A DNA stretch of 64,000 bases from Haematococcus lacustris (GCA_030144725.1 JASKMD010000017.1:3491901-3555900), one strand, 5' to 3'; shown: positions 23,101 to 33,525, numbered from the stretch's first letter. Notes: a model not told the origin generated them from the letters alone. Program-made: numbers and translations.

Positions 23101-24640
23101 AGGGGCACTATAGCACCTACCTACCTTTTGGCTGCTTGCTATGACTGCTGCTGGGAAGGGGGTGGGAGTGGAGGATTGAAGACGGGGAGGGAGGGTAGAT
23201 GTGGAAGGCGGGAGGCAGGGAGGCGGGGAGGCGGGAGGCAGGGAGGCGGGAGGCGGGGAGGCGGGAGGCTCAGTTGGGTTTAAATGGGCGGGGTGGCTTG
23301 AAGGCGGGGTGGGTTGGGTTAGGGGCATGGGTTGGGTTGGGTAGGGGCCTGGGTTGGGTTGTGTAGGGGCTTGGGTTGGGGGCATGGGCGGGGGTCGGGG
23401 CGGGAGAGGGAGCGGGGGCCGGGGAGGATAAATTGGGAGGGGGTGGTTGTGTAGGGAAAGTGGAGGGGAGGTGCCCATCAGACCTGCAACCAAGGGGCGT
23501 GCACGTGAGGTAGGGTGACCAGGCTGTGCACTGTGTTAGCTATCACCGCGGCCTCACCTTTGTGGTCCTCCTGGCCTCCTACCTGCTCACCCCTGGCAAC
23601 ATATCCCATGCGCCAGTGGGTTGGGGCTGTGGTGGGGTGTGTAGTTGTGTGTAGGGAAGGGAAGGTGGGGTGAGGAGGGGGCTGCGATGCCACGTCAATC
23701 GAAGGGTGGGAGAGGGGAAGGGTAGGCTTGACAAGCATGGGAGAGAGGGAGAGGGGGAAGGGAGGGGGGGGTGGTGGTGGTAGTGGCAAGAGGGTGGATG
23801 GGGTGGGCTTTCTCTTGGTTGCTGGGATGTCAGGGGAGAGGTGACGGGGAGGGGGGAAGTGGGGGTGGGGAGAGGTGGATGTGGAGGGACGACCAGCTTG
23901 GCGATGGTGGTGGGGAGGAAAAGGGGAAGGGTGTGATGATCAATCCTGCAGCGGGACAAGGGGCATGCTAGCGGTTAGGGTAGGTATAGGGTGCCACATA
24001 CCTGCACTCACCTTTTGCTTGGGTGGGGTGTATATATGTGTAGATGGTGAGGGTGAGGAGGCGGAGGGGGAGGAAGGCTGCTGCTGTTGCTGGAGGGGGT
24101 AATAGGACCCAGAGGAGGACGGGATGATGGAGAAGCGGGGGAAAGGAGGTAGAGGAGGAAGTGGAGGGAAGGGAAGGGGAGGTCCATGGGGAGGGCGAGA
24201 GAAGTGGGGAGAGGGCGAGAGAAGTGGCGGTTGGGGAGAGGTGAAAGTGGTGAAACTGCCAGGGTGAGGGTGAGGGTGAGGTTGAGGGAGGGGGGGAATG
24301 TAATGTCAAACTGGGAGGGGGTGGTTGTATAGTGTAGAGGGAAGGGGAGGTGCCCATTACACCTGCAATCAGCCAGGGGGAAGGGAAAGGAGAGGAAGGG
24401 AGGGAGGAGGGGAGGGAGGGAGGGAGGGAGTAGGTCGGGAGGGAGGTAGGTAGGGGGGGAGGGAGGGAGGGAGGCTGCGAGGTAGGCTGCAAGGTACGGT
24501 AGGCTGCGAGGTAGGCTGCAAGGTACGGTAGGGAGTATGTCAAGGCATGTGCGACGACGGACTTGGAGGTGGTGGTGGCAAAGGGAAGAGGCAAGACCAT
24601 TAATCCTACAGCAGCACAAAAGGCACGCCAGTGGTTAAGC
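23101..24640. repeat. Purine-rich (GGGAGG) arm with repeated TGTAGGGAAAGTGGAGG module
   Basis: The module GGTGGTTGTGTAGGGAAAGT followed by CAGACCTGCAATCA recurs near 22840, 23445 and 24315. 23670-23740 (TGCGATGCCACGTCAA) is inverted at 26195-26265. No gene is supported; open frames are products of composition. Confidence 0.7.
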
Positions 24641-25560
24641 TAAGTAGAGGGAGCCACATACCTGCATAGGGATAGCCACTCACCTTGACAACTTCGCATG
24701 GTTTGCATGGATGACGGCGCGGCTTGCTCGTAGTGTGTCGCTGCGTTGCTAGGCTGGCTACGTTGGCTTCTTGCGTGGCTGCGACTTTGCGAGGTTGTGT
24801 AGCTGTGTCGCGATGCTTGCCCTCAATTCGTGTCGCCCTTCACGCCCTCAATTCTTCGGGCATGACTGCGGGGCTGAGCTAGCTACGTAAATGGCTGTAC
24901 GCCTAGCTTCGAGGTTGGCTGCGTTATGGAAATGGAAATGGAAATGGCTGCAACGCTAGCTGAAACTACCTTGTGTGTCTGAGCTAGCTAGCTAGCTGCG
25001 ATGTGGCTGGGAGCGAGCTGAGCTTCGGGCATGACTGCGAGGCTGCGAGGCTGGTTGCAAGGCGCCTGGCTACCTAGATGCGGGACGCGAATTAGGGGCA
25101 GTGTGGCTGCAAGGCTGCGAGGCTGAGTTTCTAGGCTGCTTATCCTCAAGGCTGACCTTCTAGCTGGCACTAGCTGCGGCTACGTTCCTAGCAGGATCGA
25201 GGCTAGGTGACTACGCCGCGTACTGGGCGGATGTTAGTTTTTCATATTCCATGTCTAACATGCAAGCCGATCTGCCGTTCGTGCCGTTCGTGCCGCCCTT
25301 CACGCCCTCAATTCGGTAGCCCCTGCCCTCAATTCGGTAGCCAGGCTAGGTAGCCAGGCGGCCACTGAGCCAGCAGACCACGCAACATCGCCACATCGCA
25401 GCCAGGCAGCCACAGTCGGCCAGGCAGCCACATCTCACGTAGCGGCCAGCCTCCTAGCCAATCTCGCAACCTGGAGATCCGTAGCCACGCGTTGCGCGAT
25501 AACACACGGGCATTAACTCGCCACGCTTTGCGCGTAGCCAATGCGTTGCGAGGTGATGCA
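24641..25560. other. Simple-sequence stretch of GCTGCGAGGCT type, no gene
   Basis: Degenerate repeats of GCTGCGAGGCTGG, GAGCTAGCTAGC and GGAAATGGAAATGG. It separates the purine-rich left block from the pyrimidine-rich right block. Nothing coding is seen. Confidence 0.5.
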
Positions 25561-26640
25561 CCGTTTCACATGCAGCGACCCATCTTTTTGCCTTTGACAT
25601 GTACCCACCATCTCCGAGCCCATCTTCCCTGCCCCTTGTGCATCAAACTCGGTGAGTGCATCTTGTACCCACCATTCATTGCTCCTCCTTTGACAACCTG
25701 TCACCTCCTTGCCGCAGGTCCACATCCCTTTACCCTCCTTCCCCTTTCACTCCCCTTCCTCCCCCCCTCCCCCGCACTTCCCTCCCTTACCCTCTCTCCC
25801 TCCCCCCCCCCCTTTCATCACCCCGTACCCTCTCCATTGCAGCCCGTCCCACTACAAAGGTCAGACCAAGGTAGGAGCCAACGAGGATGAAGCATGGAGG
25901 AGCATGGAGGATCAGGGAGCAAGCGGTGAGTGGCCCCGCTCCTGAACCTAGCCTCCGTCATGCACCTAGCTTCCTTAGATGTTTTGCTAGCCTCACTGTA
26001 AGTACGCTCCTTGCTTGCTGCAGGTCTGACGCCTATACTCCTGCCCCCTGCCTCCTTCACCCTTCCCTACCCTATCCCACCAATCCCACTTCTTCTTCTC
26101 CCCAACCCCCGCTTCCCCTCTCCCCGTCACCTCTCCCCCACCCACCCTCTTCCCACCACCACCACCACCCCCTCCCTTCCCCCTCTCCCTCCCACTCCCT
26201 TCCATGCTTCTCAACCCCCTTTCCCTCTCGCACCCTTCATTTGACGTGGCATCGCAGCCCCCACCTCAACCACCCCTATCCCTCCAGCCCTCCCCCACAC
26301 CACCACCTCTAATAACACTACGCAACCTCCCGCATCACAAAGGTAAGACCAAGGTAAGAGCCAACAGGGAGCCAACATGGTGCGGCATGGAGCAACATGG
26401 CGTTAACGGTGAGTGGTTCGGCCTTGTCTCTCAGTGTCCATTATCACCCAGCCTAACCACTACCACACACTGTGTTCGCTGCGCATCACTACCACCCCCT
26501 TCCCACCCCCCTCCACACACAAGCTCCCTCTTCCCCCTTCTTCCCTACCCTTTCGCTCCCTGGTTGCTGGTGGCTACCGGTAAGTGGCCAACACGCAGCG
26601 CCCAACCTGCAATCCCCACACCACCCCACCCAATCACCCC
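25561..26640. repeat. Pyrimidine-rich block with exon-like direct repeat
   Basis: CCCTCC/CCACC tracts. A module with CACAAAGGT(C/A)AGACCAAGGTA, GGAGCCAAC and GGTGAGTGG occurs twice (about 25850-25930 and 26335-26415). Each is preceded by a polypyrimidine stretch and CAG and followed by GTGAGTGG. These look like duplicated small exons, but no continuous protein results. Confidence 0.55.
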
Positions 26641-26659
26641 TCCCCACACCACCCCGCCG

Positions 26660-27000
26660 GTGCCCCTGCTGCTGCTTCTACTGCCCCCCTGCTGCTGCCC
26701 CTGCTGCTGTTCTGCTGCTGCCGCCCCCCTGCCCCCCTGCTGCTGCAGCCCCCCTGCCCCCCTACTCCTGCTGCTGCTGCTGCCCCCCCACTGCTGGTGC
26801 AGCCCCCCTGCTGCTGCTGCTGCAGCCCCCCTGCCCCCCTGCTGCTGCAGCCCCCCTGCCCCCTTGCTGCTGCAGCCCCCCTGCCCCCCTACTCCTGCTG
26901 CTGCTGCTGCTGCTGCTCCCCCACTGCTGCTGCAGCCCCCCTGCCCCCCTGTTGCTGCTGCTGCTGCATCCCCCCTGCCCCCCTGCTGCTGCAGAAGAAG
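26660..27000 (+). repeat. CTGCTG/CCCCCCTG low-complexity block
   Basis: Reverse-complement composition of the 22.4-23.1 kb block. It ends in an AAGAAGAAG run near 26993-27012, just before the assembly gap. Confidence 0.8.
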
Positions 27001-27074
27001 AAGAAGAAGAAGACTACTCCGGTATTCACCGGCGTGCATTAAGGGAGGAGCTACCGCCTGGGGCGCGGCCTGCT

Positions 27075-27574
27075 NNNNNNNNNNNNNNNNNNNNNNNNNN
27101 NNNNNNNNNNNNNNNNNNNNNNNNNNNNNNNNNNNNNNNNNNNNNNNNNNNNNNNNNNNNNNNNNNNNNNNNNNNNNNNNNNNNNNNNNNNNNNNNNNNN
27201 NNNNNNNNNNNNNNNNNNNNNNNNNNNNNNNNNNNNNNNNNNNNNNNNNNNNNNNNNNNNNNNNNNNNNNNNNNNNNNNNNNNNNNNNNNNNNNNNNNNN
27301 NNNNNNNNNNNNNNNNNNNNNNNNNNNNNNNNNNNNNNNNNNNNNNNNNNNNNNNNNNNNNNNNNNNNNNNNNNNNNNNNNNNNNNNNNNNNNNNNNNNN
27401 NNNNNNNNNNNNNNNNNNNNNNNNNNNNNNNNNNNNNNNNNNNNNNNNNNNNNNNNNNNNNNNNNNNNNNNNNNNNNNNNNNNNNNNNNNNNNNNNNNNN
27501 NNNNNNNNNNNNNNNNNNNNNNNNNNNNNNNNNNNNNNNNNNNNNNNNNNNNNNNNNNNNNNNNNNNNNNNNNN
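27075..27574. other. Assembly gap (500 N)
   Basis: Exactly 500 unknown bases inside the satellite structure, most likely a scaffold gap of arbitrary size. The real length and content are unknown, so copy numbers and arm symmetry here are unreliable. Confidence 0.98.
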
Positions 27575-27959
27575 CAGTTGTTGCTTCCGGGCTGGTGCTG
27601 TACATAAGGTTCGGCAGCTGGCCACCTGGGCAGTTTAGCACAGTCTTGACAATGTGCCCCAGGAGAGCTGCTTCTACCAGCTGGCCCTCAGTGCAGCCAG
27701 ACAGGGCTGTGGCTGGTATGTCTGCATGTGGGGGTGTGTTTGTCAGCACCGGGTCAGGGTCTTGGGTCTCCACTGCCATGGACAGGACAGGTGCATGGTT
27801 GCAGGATGTGGATTTTCGTCAGAGTGGGAGGCGGGGCTATATGCGGCTGTTCACCTAGGAACGACGGGTGGTGCAAGGGTGTGTGCCACTGTCCTCTTGG
27901 TGAGAGCAGATTATGAGGTGTTGGTGCATCTGGCGGCGGCAATTTATAGAACCGGGGTG

Positions 27960-28320
27960 AGTACACCAGTTTGCCCGGGGAAAGCCAAGTTAAGATCGGG
28001 GCTGGGTGCACCAGTTTGTCCGAGGAAAGCAAGGTCCGAAGCGGGGCTGGGTTCACCAGTTTGCCCGACGAGAGCAGAACAAGAAGCGGGGCTGGGTACT
28101 CCAGTTTGCCCGAGGAGAGCCAATCGAGATGCGGGGCTGGGTGCACCAGTTTGCCCGGGGAAAGCAGAACAAGAGGCGGGGCTGGGTACACCAGTTTGCC
28201 CGAGGAAAGCAAGGCCAGAATCGGGGCTGGGTACACCAGTTTGCCCGAGGACAGCAAGACAGGGACTGAGTACGTCAGTTTGCCCGTAGGAAGCAAGACA
28301 AGGAGCGGAGTTGGGTGCGT
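27960..28320 (+). repeat. 45-bp tandem repeat, about eight copies, possibly coding
   Basis: Unit about GGGGCTGGGTACACCAGTTT plus GCCCGAGGAAAGCAAGACCAG. Because 45 is a multiple of three, all plus frames stay open. The frame from 27971 reads GAGYTSLPEESKAR-type 15-residue repeats through to 28417. Unit-to-unit changes are numerous, so it is older than the CCAGTACTGG array. A repeat protein is possible but unproven. Confidence 0.8.
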
Positions 28321-28479
28321 CAACTTGCGCTGGGGAGCTCTACACGATCCTGCAGACGAATCTACCTCGACATTTCGTAACCGCAGCAAGCAGCTCTGCT
28401 TAGCCTCGATGCTATGATCTGTAGGCCATAGCTGCTGTATTGAAGCTGTCGGTGCGCTGTTGCGATTTGTCTGCAACAG

Positions 28480-28770
28480 AGCTGTCAGCAAGATGGCCAC
28501 AATGAGAATATGTCTAGTGGTGTTGTGCTTACCACGGAGGTTGATGCAGTGGCTGATAAGGGCGAGGGTGCCCGCGGTATTGGTCGTCGCACTCCACATA
28601 TCTCTTGGGCTCTTTTCTCGTGCTGGTTCCGATGGGTCGGGTGTAGGAGTCTGGAGCGTCGTGTTAAGGCCGCAAAACTCTTTTGCTGCTGCAGCCCCCC
28701 TGAACCCCTGCTGCTGCAGCCCCCCTGCCCCCCTACTCCTGCTGCTGCTGCTGCTGCCCCCCCACCACTC
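28480..28770. other. Unique spacer plus CTG-rich segment
   Basis: Unique sequence to 28680, then a CTGCTGCAGCCCCCCTG block to 28760 that mirrors 32400-32680. No gene is recognised. Confidence 0.45.
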
Positions 28771-28925
28771 CTACAAATTAGTCCCTGCGTTTTTCCCTGC
28801 GCTTTTGTCAACCTTGTCCAAATGGGCTGAAACTTGGCCAGTTGGTAGTTTGTGATGTAAGGATTCCATCCCAAAAGAAATCAGGTCAAAAAAGTCAAAG
28901 GTCGAGGCTGGGCGGCCCGTGGCGT
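28771..28925 (+). repeat. Inner inverted repeat, left copy
   Basis: The segment with ACAAATTAGTCCCTGCGTTT, TGTCAACCTTGTCCAAATGG and GGATTCCATCCCAAAAGAAA is the inverse of 32262-32402, with few differences. It borders the GCAGGGACGAGT array. Confidence 0.85.
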
Positions 28926-30033
28926 TCACGCAGGGACGGATGCAGGGATGGAGGGGGGGGCGCAGGGACAAACGCAGGGATGGAAGGCGGAGCGCAGGGA
29001 TGGACGCAGGGATGACTTGGGGGTGCAGGGACGAATGCAGGGATGGAAGGGGGGACGCAGGGATGGACGCAGGGATGGAGGGGGGGGTGCAGGGACGGAT
29101 GCAGGGACGAGGGCAGGGATGAGTGCAGGGATGACGGGCGTAGGGACGAGTGCAGGGACAAGCGCAGGGACGAGTGCAGGGATTTCTGGCGCAGGGACGA
29201 GTGCAGGGATGAGTGCAGGGACGAGCGCAGGGACGAGCGCAGGGACGAGTGCAGGGATAACGGGCGCAGGGACGGGCGCAGGGACAAACGCAGGGACGAG
29301 TGCAGGGATGACGGGCGCAGGGACGGGCGCAGGGATGAGCGCAGGGACGAATGCAGGGATGAACGCAGGGACGAGTGCAGGGATGTTGGGCGCAGGGACG
29401 GGCGCAGGGACAAGTGCAGGGACGAGTGCAGGGATTGCGGGCGCAGGGACGGGCGCAGGGACGAGTGCAGGGACGAGTGCAGGGATGAGCGCAGGGATGA
29501 GTGCAGGGATGTTGGGCGCAAGGACGGGCGCAGGGACGAGTGCAGGGACGAGTGCAGGGATGAGCGCAGGGACGAGTGCAGGGATTGCGGGCGCAGGGAC
29601 GGGCGCAGGGACGAGTGCAGGGACGAGTGCAGGGATGAGCGCAGGGACGAGTGCAGGGGTGTTGGGCGCAGGGACGGGCGCAGGGACGAGTGCAGGGACG
29701 AGTGCAGGGATGAGCGCAGGGACGAGTGCAGGGATGTTGGGCGCAGGGACGGGCGCAGGGACGAGCGCAGGGACGAGTGCAGGGATGACGGGCGTAGGGA
29801 CGAGGGCAGGGACGAGCGCAGGGACGAGTGCAGGGATGACGGGCGCAGGGACGAATGCAGGGACGAGTGCAGGGACGAATGCAGGGTCGAGTCCAGGGAC
29901 GAGTGCAGGGACGGGCGCAGGGACGAATGCAGGGCTGATCGCAGGGACAAATGCAGGGATTAGTACAGGGACGAATGCAGGGACGAGTGCAGGGATGAGT
30001 GCAGGGATTAGTGCAGGGAGGAGTGCAAGGTTA
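28926..30033 (+). repeat. GCAGGGACGAGT satellite (12-bp unit), left inner arm
   Basis: Over 1.1 kb of 12-bp units GCAGGGACGAGT with variants GATGAGC, GACGGGC, GATGTTGGGC and GATTGCGGGC in recurring order. Its inverse is at 31530-32240. All frames are open because the unit is four codons. Confidence 0.95.
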
Positions 30034-30128
30034 AGATGATTGTATGGTTGATGGCAACCTGGACGCAACCTGGTTACAATCAGCACTTCCTGCTCAGTAT
30101 GTTGTGACCTCATCGACAGGTTTACTGT

Positions 30129-30815
30129 CTAGTGCTGCTTGCTGAGGCTGTTGTATGGAACAAAGTACATGTCCCCATGGCCCTCGCCTGTGGGAAAGAA
30201 TGACACAAACAGAGTGTGCAGCTGCTCCCCATTCACTGCAAACCACTCTGCAGGACCAGCACCTGCCTCCTTTGTCCTGAACTTGTCTCGCCGATGGTAG
30301 GGTGGGCTTGCCTGGGTTGGCTGCTCCTGTGGGACGGCGGCTGGCCCCTTGGCCACACGGGTTGAGCGGCGTTGTCGGTTGCTGGCCCCACCATTGTGGG
30401 GGGGCGGAACGGAGGGGCCAGCAACGTCAGGTGTTGGTGCTGCAGCTGTTGCCTCTGCTCCATCTGCTGCTGCTTCTGCTGCTGTTGCATCTGCTCCTTT
30501 TGCTGCTGCTTCTGCTGCTGCTTCTCCTGCGGCTGCTTTCGCTGCAGCCGCTGCTGCTGCAGCTGCTGGCTTTGGACCTGTTGCCCGCCGTTTGGCCGCT
30601 GTGTCCTGTGGGGCTGGTCTCTTGCGCCCGCGTGTGCGTGCTGCGGCTGCTGCTGCTGCCACTGCTGGCTCTGGTTCTGGGCCCATGCCATGCAGCAAGT
30701 TGGGCAGGCCACCCATAGGGTAGACAGGGAACAGCCTTGCGATGGCCACTCGTAGGAAGCGGCCTGGGATGACCGGATGCTCTAGTCGCACCCATCCCCC
30801 GCAGCCACAAGTGGG
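30129..30815 (-). CDS. Ala-rich basic protein with AT-hook-like motif, cargo gene 1
   Basis: The open frame ends at TAG (30129). The N-terminal side reads HPVIPGRFLRVAIARLF and PVYPMGGLPNLLHGMGPEPE. A basic AT-hook-like RTRGRKRPAPQDTAAKRR follows, then a long Ala/Glu/Lys low-complexity region, SNRQRRSTRVAKGP, and a folded tail (PPYHRRDKFRTKEAGAGPAE, WFAVNGEQLHTLFVSFFPTG, GDMYFVPYNSLSKQH). The motif suggests nuclear DNA binding; no family is recognised. The start is unresolved: an acceptor near 30788 or an ATG within the antisense of the neighbouring gene. It lies head-to-head with the plus-strand gene inside the satellite-flanked centre. Confidence 0.5.
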   Translation of the reverse strand, partial: PTCGCGGWVRLEHPVIPGRFLRVAIARLFPVYPMGGLPNLLHGMGPEPEPAVAAAAAAARTRGRKRPAPQDTAAKRRATGPKPAAAAAAAAAKAAAGEAAAEAAAKGADATAAEAAADGAEATAAAPTPDVAGPSVPPPHNGGASNRQRRSTRVAKGPAAVPQEQPTQASPPYHRRDKFRTKEAGAGPAEWFAVNGEQLHTLFVSFFPTGEGHGDMYFVPYNSLSKQH

Positions 30816-31435
30816 TCCAGGTGGTGGAGCATTTCTGGAACGGTCCGGGCGAGAGCCCTGATTGCCAGGCTGCTCTTGAGGAGTACCTGCAGCAGAAGAT
30901 GACAGCCCAGGAAGTGGTGCGGGTGACCTTGGAGCCAGGTCAGGTGCTGGGGATGCGTGGGTACACAATCCATGCTGGTGATGAGGGCAGGGAGGGGACA
31001 GGTTCAGTGCGGGTGCACTTCTATGCCTCCACTGGCTTTGTGTCGGACACCACCTGCTACGTTGCTGAGTTTGGCCACCATTTTGACAGCCTGTGCCAGC
31101 CCACCACAGAGCCCAGGACCGGCAGCACCCTCAAGGTGCCGGCATGGCAGGGGGAAGCAGCAGGTGGCAAGCACGTGCCTAAGGTCCCATACAAGCCCCC
31201 AGCTCAAAAAGAAGAGATCGCCATGTGGAAGCCAAATTGGCTAGAAGACCCAGCCTTCTCAGAGACAGGTTTGAAGCAGTTGGAGCAGCAGTGGTATGAG
31301 GCAGCAGGCGTAAGCTGGCCACCGGCAAAGCCACAAGATCAGGAGGCTGAGCCTGGCAAGGATGACAAGACCAAGCGAAAGCCGGCCCGTGGTGGTAGCA
31401 GGGGTGGGAGCAGTAAGAGAGGTCGAGAGGTTTGA
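30805..31435 (+). CDS. Cupin/2OG-dioxygenase-like protein fragment, cargo gene 2
   Basis: One exon after a strong acceptor (CCCCCGCAG, ends 30804) runs to TGA at 31435. It reads HKWVQVVEHFWNGPGESPDC, then VRVTLEPGQVLGMRGYTIHA-GDEG, SVRVHFYAST, and a Lys/Arg-rich tail ending SKRGREV. The pattern hydrophobic-EPGQ-hydrophobic-RG-x3-HAGD, followed by R-x-HFY, resembles the last strands of a double-stranded beta-helix, as in 2-oxoglutarate/Fe(II) oxygenases and other cupins. The catalytic HxD half would be in upstream exons, which I cannot find, so it may be truncated. The basic tail suggests nuclear action. Some algal and fungal DNA transposons carry dioxygenase genes as cargo; that link is inference. 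Confidence 0.5.
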
Positions 31436-31529
31436 CATGGACTACATGTGAGACTTCACGATCATGATTGAAATGGTTGTGTTACACAGAGTATGCAAGT
31501 GTTAGGGATACAGAGGTGACATGTGATGC

Positions 31530-32240
31530 AAGGTCCCTGCACTCGTCCCTGCGCTCATCCCTGCACTCGTCCCTGCGCCCGCCATCCCTGCACTCGTCCC
31601 TGCACTGATCCCTGCGCTCGTCCCTGCGCCCGTCATCCCTGCATTCGTCCCTGCGCTCGTCCCTGCACTCGTCCCTGCGCCCGCCATCCCTGCATTCGTC
31701 CCTGCGCTCGTCCCTGCACTCGTCCCTGCGTCCGTAATCCCTGCGCTCGTCCCTGCGTTTACCCCTGCGCCCGTCCCTGCGCCCGTCATCCCTGCACTCG
31801 TCCCTGCGCTAATCCCTGCACTCGTCCCTGCACTGATCCCTGCGCTCGTCCCTGCGTCCGTAATCCCTGCACTCGTCCCTGCGCTCGTCCCTGCACTCGT
31901 CCCTGCGCCCGCCATCCCTGCACTCGTCCCTGCACCCGTCCCTGCACTCGTCCCTGCACTTATCCCTGCACTCGTCCCTGCGTCCGTAATCCCTGCACTC
32001 GTCCCTGCACTAATCCCTGCACTCGTCCCTGCGCCCGTCATCCCTGCATCCATCCCTGCACTCATCCCTGCGTTTGTCCCTGCGCTACCAAGTCATCCCT
32101 GCACTCGTCCCTGCACGGCCCCCTCCATCCCTGCATCCGTCCCTGCGCCCCCAATCCATCCCTGCGTTCGTCCCTGCACCCCCCCTTCCATCCCTGCACT
32201 CGTCCCTGCGCCCCCCCTTCAATCCCTGCATTCGTCCCTG
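31530..32240 (-). repeat. GCAGGGACGAGT satellite, right inner arm (inverted)
   Basis: Reads CCCTGCACTCGT/CCCTGCGCTCGT on the plus strand, the inverse of 28926-30033, with the same variant words inverted (CGCCCGTCATCCCTGC, CGTCCGTAATCCCTGC). Confidence 0.95.
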
Positions 32241-32261
32241 CGTAAACGCCACGGACTGCCC

Positions 32262-32402
32262 AGCCTCCGCCTTTGACTTTTTTGACCTGATTCTTTTTGG
32301 GATGGAATCCTTACATCACAAGCTACCAACTAGCCGAGTTTCAGCCCATTTGGACAAGGTTGACAAAAGCGCAGGGAAAAACGCAGGGACTAATTTGTAG
32401 GA
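32262..32402 (-). repeat. Inner inverted repeat, right copy
   Basis: Inverse of 28771-28925: TTTGACTTTTTTGACCTGAT, GGGATGGAATCCTTACATCA and AGGGAAAAACGCAGGGACTA. It is followed by a CTGCTG/CCCCCCTA block to 32680. Confidence 0.85.
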
Positions 32403-32689
32403 GTGACTGCTGCTGCTGCCCCCCTGCCCCCCTGCTGCTGCTGCTGCTGCTGCTGCCCCCCTACTGCTGCTGCTGCCCCCCTACTGCTGTTGCTGCCCCC
32501 CTACTGCTGCTGCTGCTGCTGCTGCTGCCCCCCTACCACCTTGCCCCCCTGCTGCTGCTGCTGCTGCTGTAACCCTGCTGCTGAATGGGGGGGCACCAGC
32601 GCTGGTTGCGCCTACTATCTGCTGCCTACTGTCTGCTGCTGCAGCCCCCCTGCCCCCCTACCCCCCTGCTGTTACTGCCCCAGCCAGTA

Positions 32690-33303
32690 CTGGTCACAGC
32701 CAGCCAGCCAGTACTGGTCACAGCCAGCCAGCCAGCCAGTACTGGTCAGCCAGCCAGTACTGGTCACAGCCAGCCAGCCAGTACTGGTCACAGCCAGCTA
32801 GTACTGGTCACAGCCAGCCAGTACTAGTCACAGCCAGCCAGTACTGGTCACAGCCAGCTAGTACTGGTCACAGCCAGCCAGCCAGTACTGGTCACAGCCA
32901 GCCAGTACTGGTCACAGCCAGCCAGCCAGTACTGGTTACAGCCAGCCAGTACTGGTCACAGCCAGCCAGTACTGGTCACAGCCAGCCAGTACTGGTCACA
33001 GCCAGCCAGTACTGGTCACAGCCAGCCAGTACTGGTCACAGCCAGCCAGCCAGTACTGGTCACAGCCAGCCAGCCAGTACTGGTCACAGCCAGCCAGCCA
33101 GTACTGGTCACAGCCAGCCAGTACTGGTCACAGCCAGCCAGTACTGGTCACAGCCAGCCAGCCAGTACTGGTCACAGCCAGCCAGTACTGGTCACAGCCA
33201 GCCAGTACTGGTCACAACCAGCCAGCCAGTACTGGTCACAGCCAGCCAGTACTGGTCACAGCCAGCCAGTACTGGTCACAGCCAGCCAGCCAGTACTGGT
33301 CAG
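32690..33303 (-). repeat. CCAGTACTGG satellite array, right arm (inverted)
   Basis: About thirty units of CCAGTACTGGTCACAGCCAG (20 bp) with 24-bp variants, inverse to the left array. It is 0.6 kb against 2.7 kb on the left, so the arms are strongly unequal. It is followed by degenerate CCAGTGTTGGTTG units to 33400. Confidence 0.95.
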
Positions 33304-33525
33304 CCTGATTGTTAGTCAATGTTGGTTGCCAGCCAGTGCTGGTTGCCAGCCAGTGTTGGTTGCCAGCCAGTGTTGGTTGCCAGCCAGTGCTGTGTGTTAT
33401 GCCAGCCAGTAATGTGTGTCATGCATTGTAGTCATTGAGTACAGTAGAGCATTGCATGTAAGTTGACTCTGTGTCACTTTGCAGGGGCTGGAGCATGGAC
33501 GAGTACCTTCATTACATCAAGGTCG

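Larger units (their letters stand above)
19650..33525. mobile_element. Large composite element bounded by inverted ends and satellite arms
   Basis: The left end (19650-19715) and right end (33463-33525) are inverted copies of each other: TGTAATGAAGGTAGTCGTCC... matches the complement of ...GGACGAGTACCTTCATTACA, and both include the GACTCTGTGTCACTTTGCAG stretch. Next inward, both arms carry CCAGTACTGG arrays in opposite orientation (19733-22412; 32690-33303), then CAG/CTG-rich DNA containing the same inverted segment CACCAGCGCTGGTTGCGCCT (about 22580; 32595). A second, inner inverted pair (28770-30033; 31530-32400) flanks two genes at 30.1-31.4 kb. Target-site duplications are not obvious. A giant transposon with satellite-filled terminal inverted repeats fits best; an inverted segmental duplication with later satellite growth is the alternative. 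Confidence 0.6.

Noticed and set aside
30302..30755. Plus-strand Leu/Ala-rich frames opposite cargo gene 1
   Set aside because: They are antisense readings of GCA/GCT-rich codons. The minus strand has the mixed, charged flanking sequence (AT-hook-like motif, folded tail).
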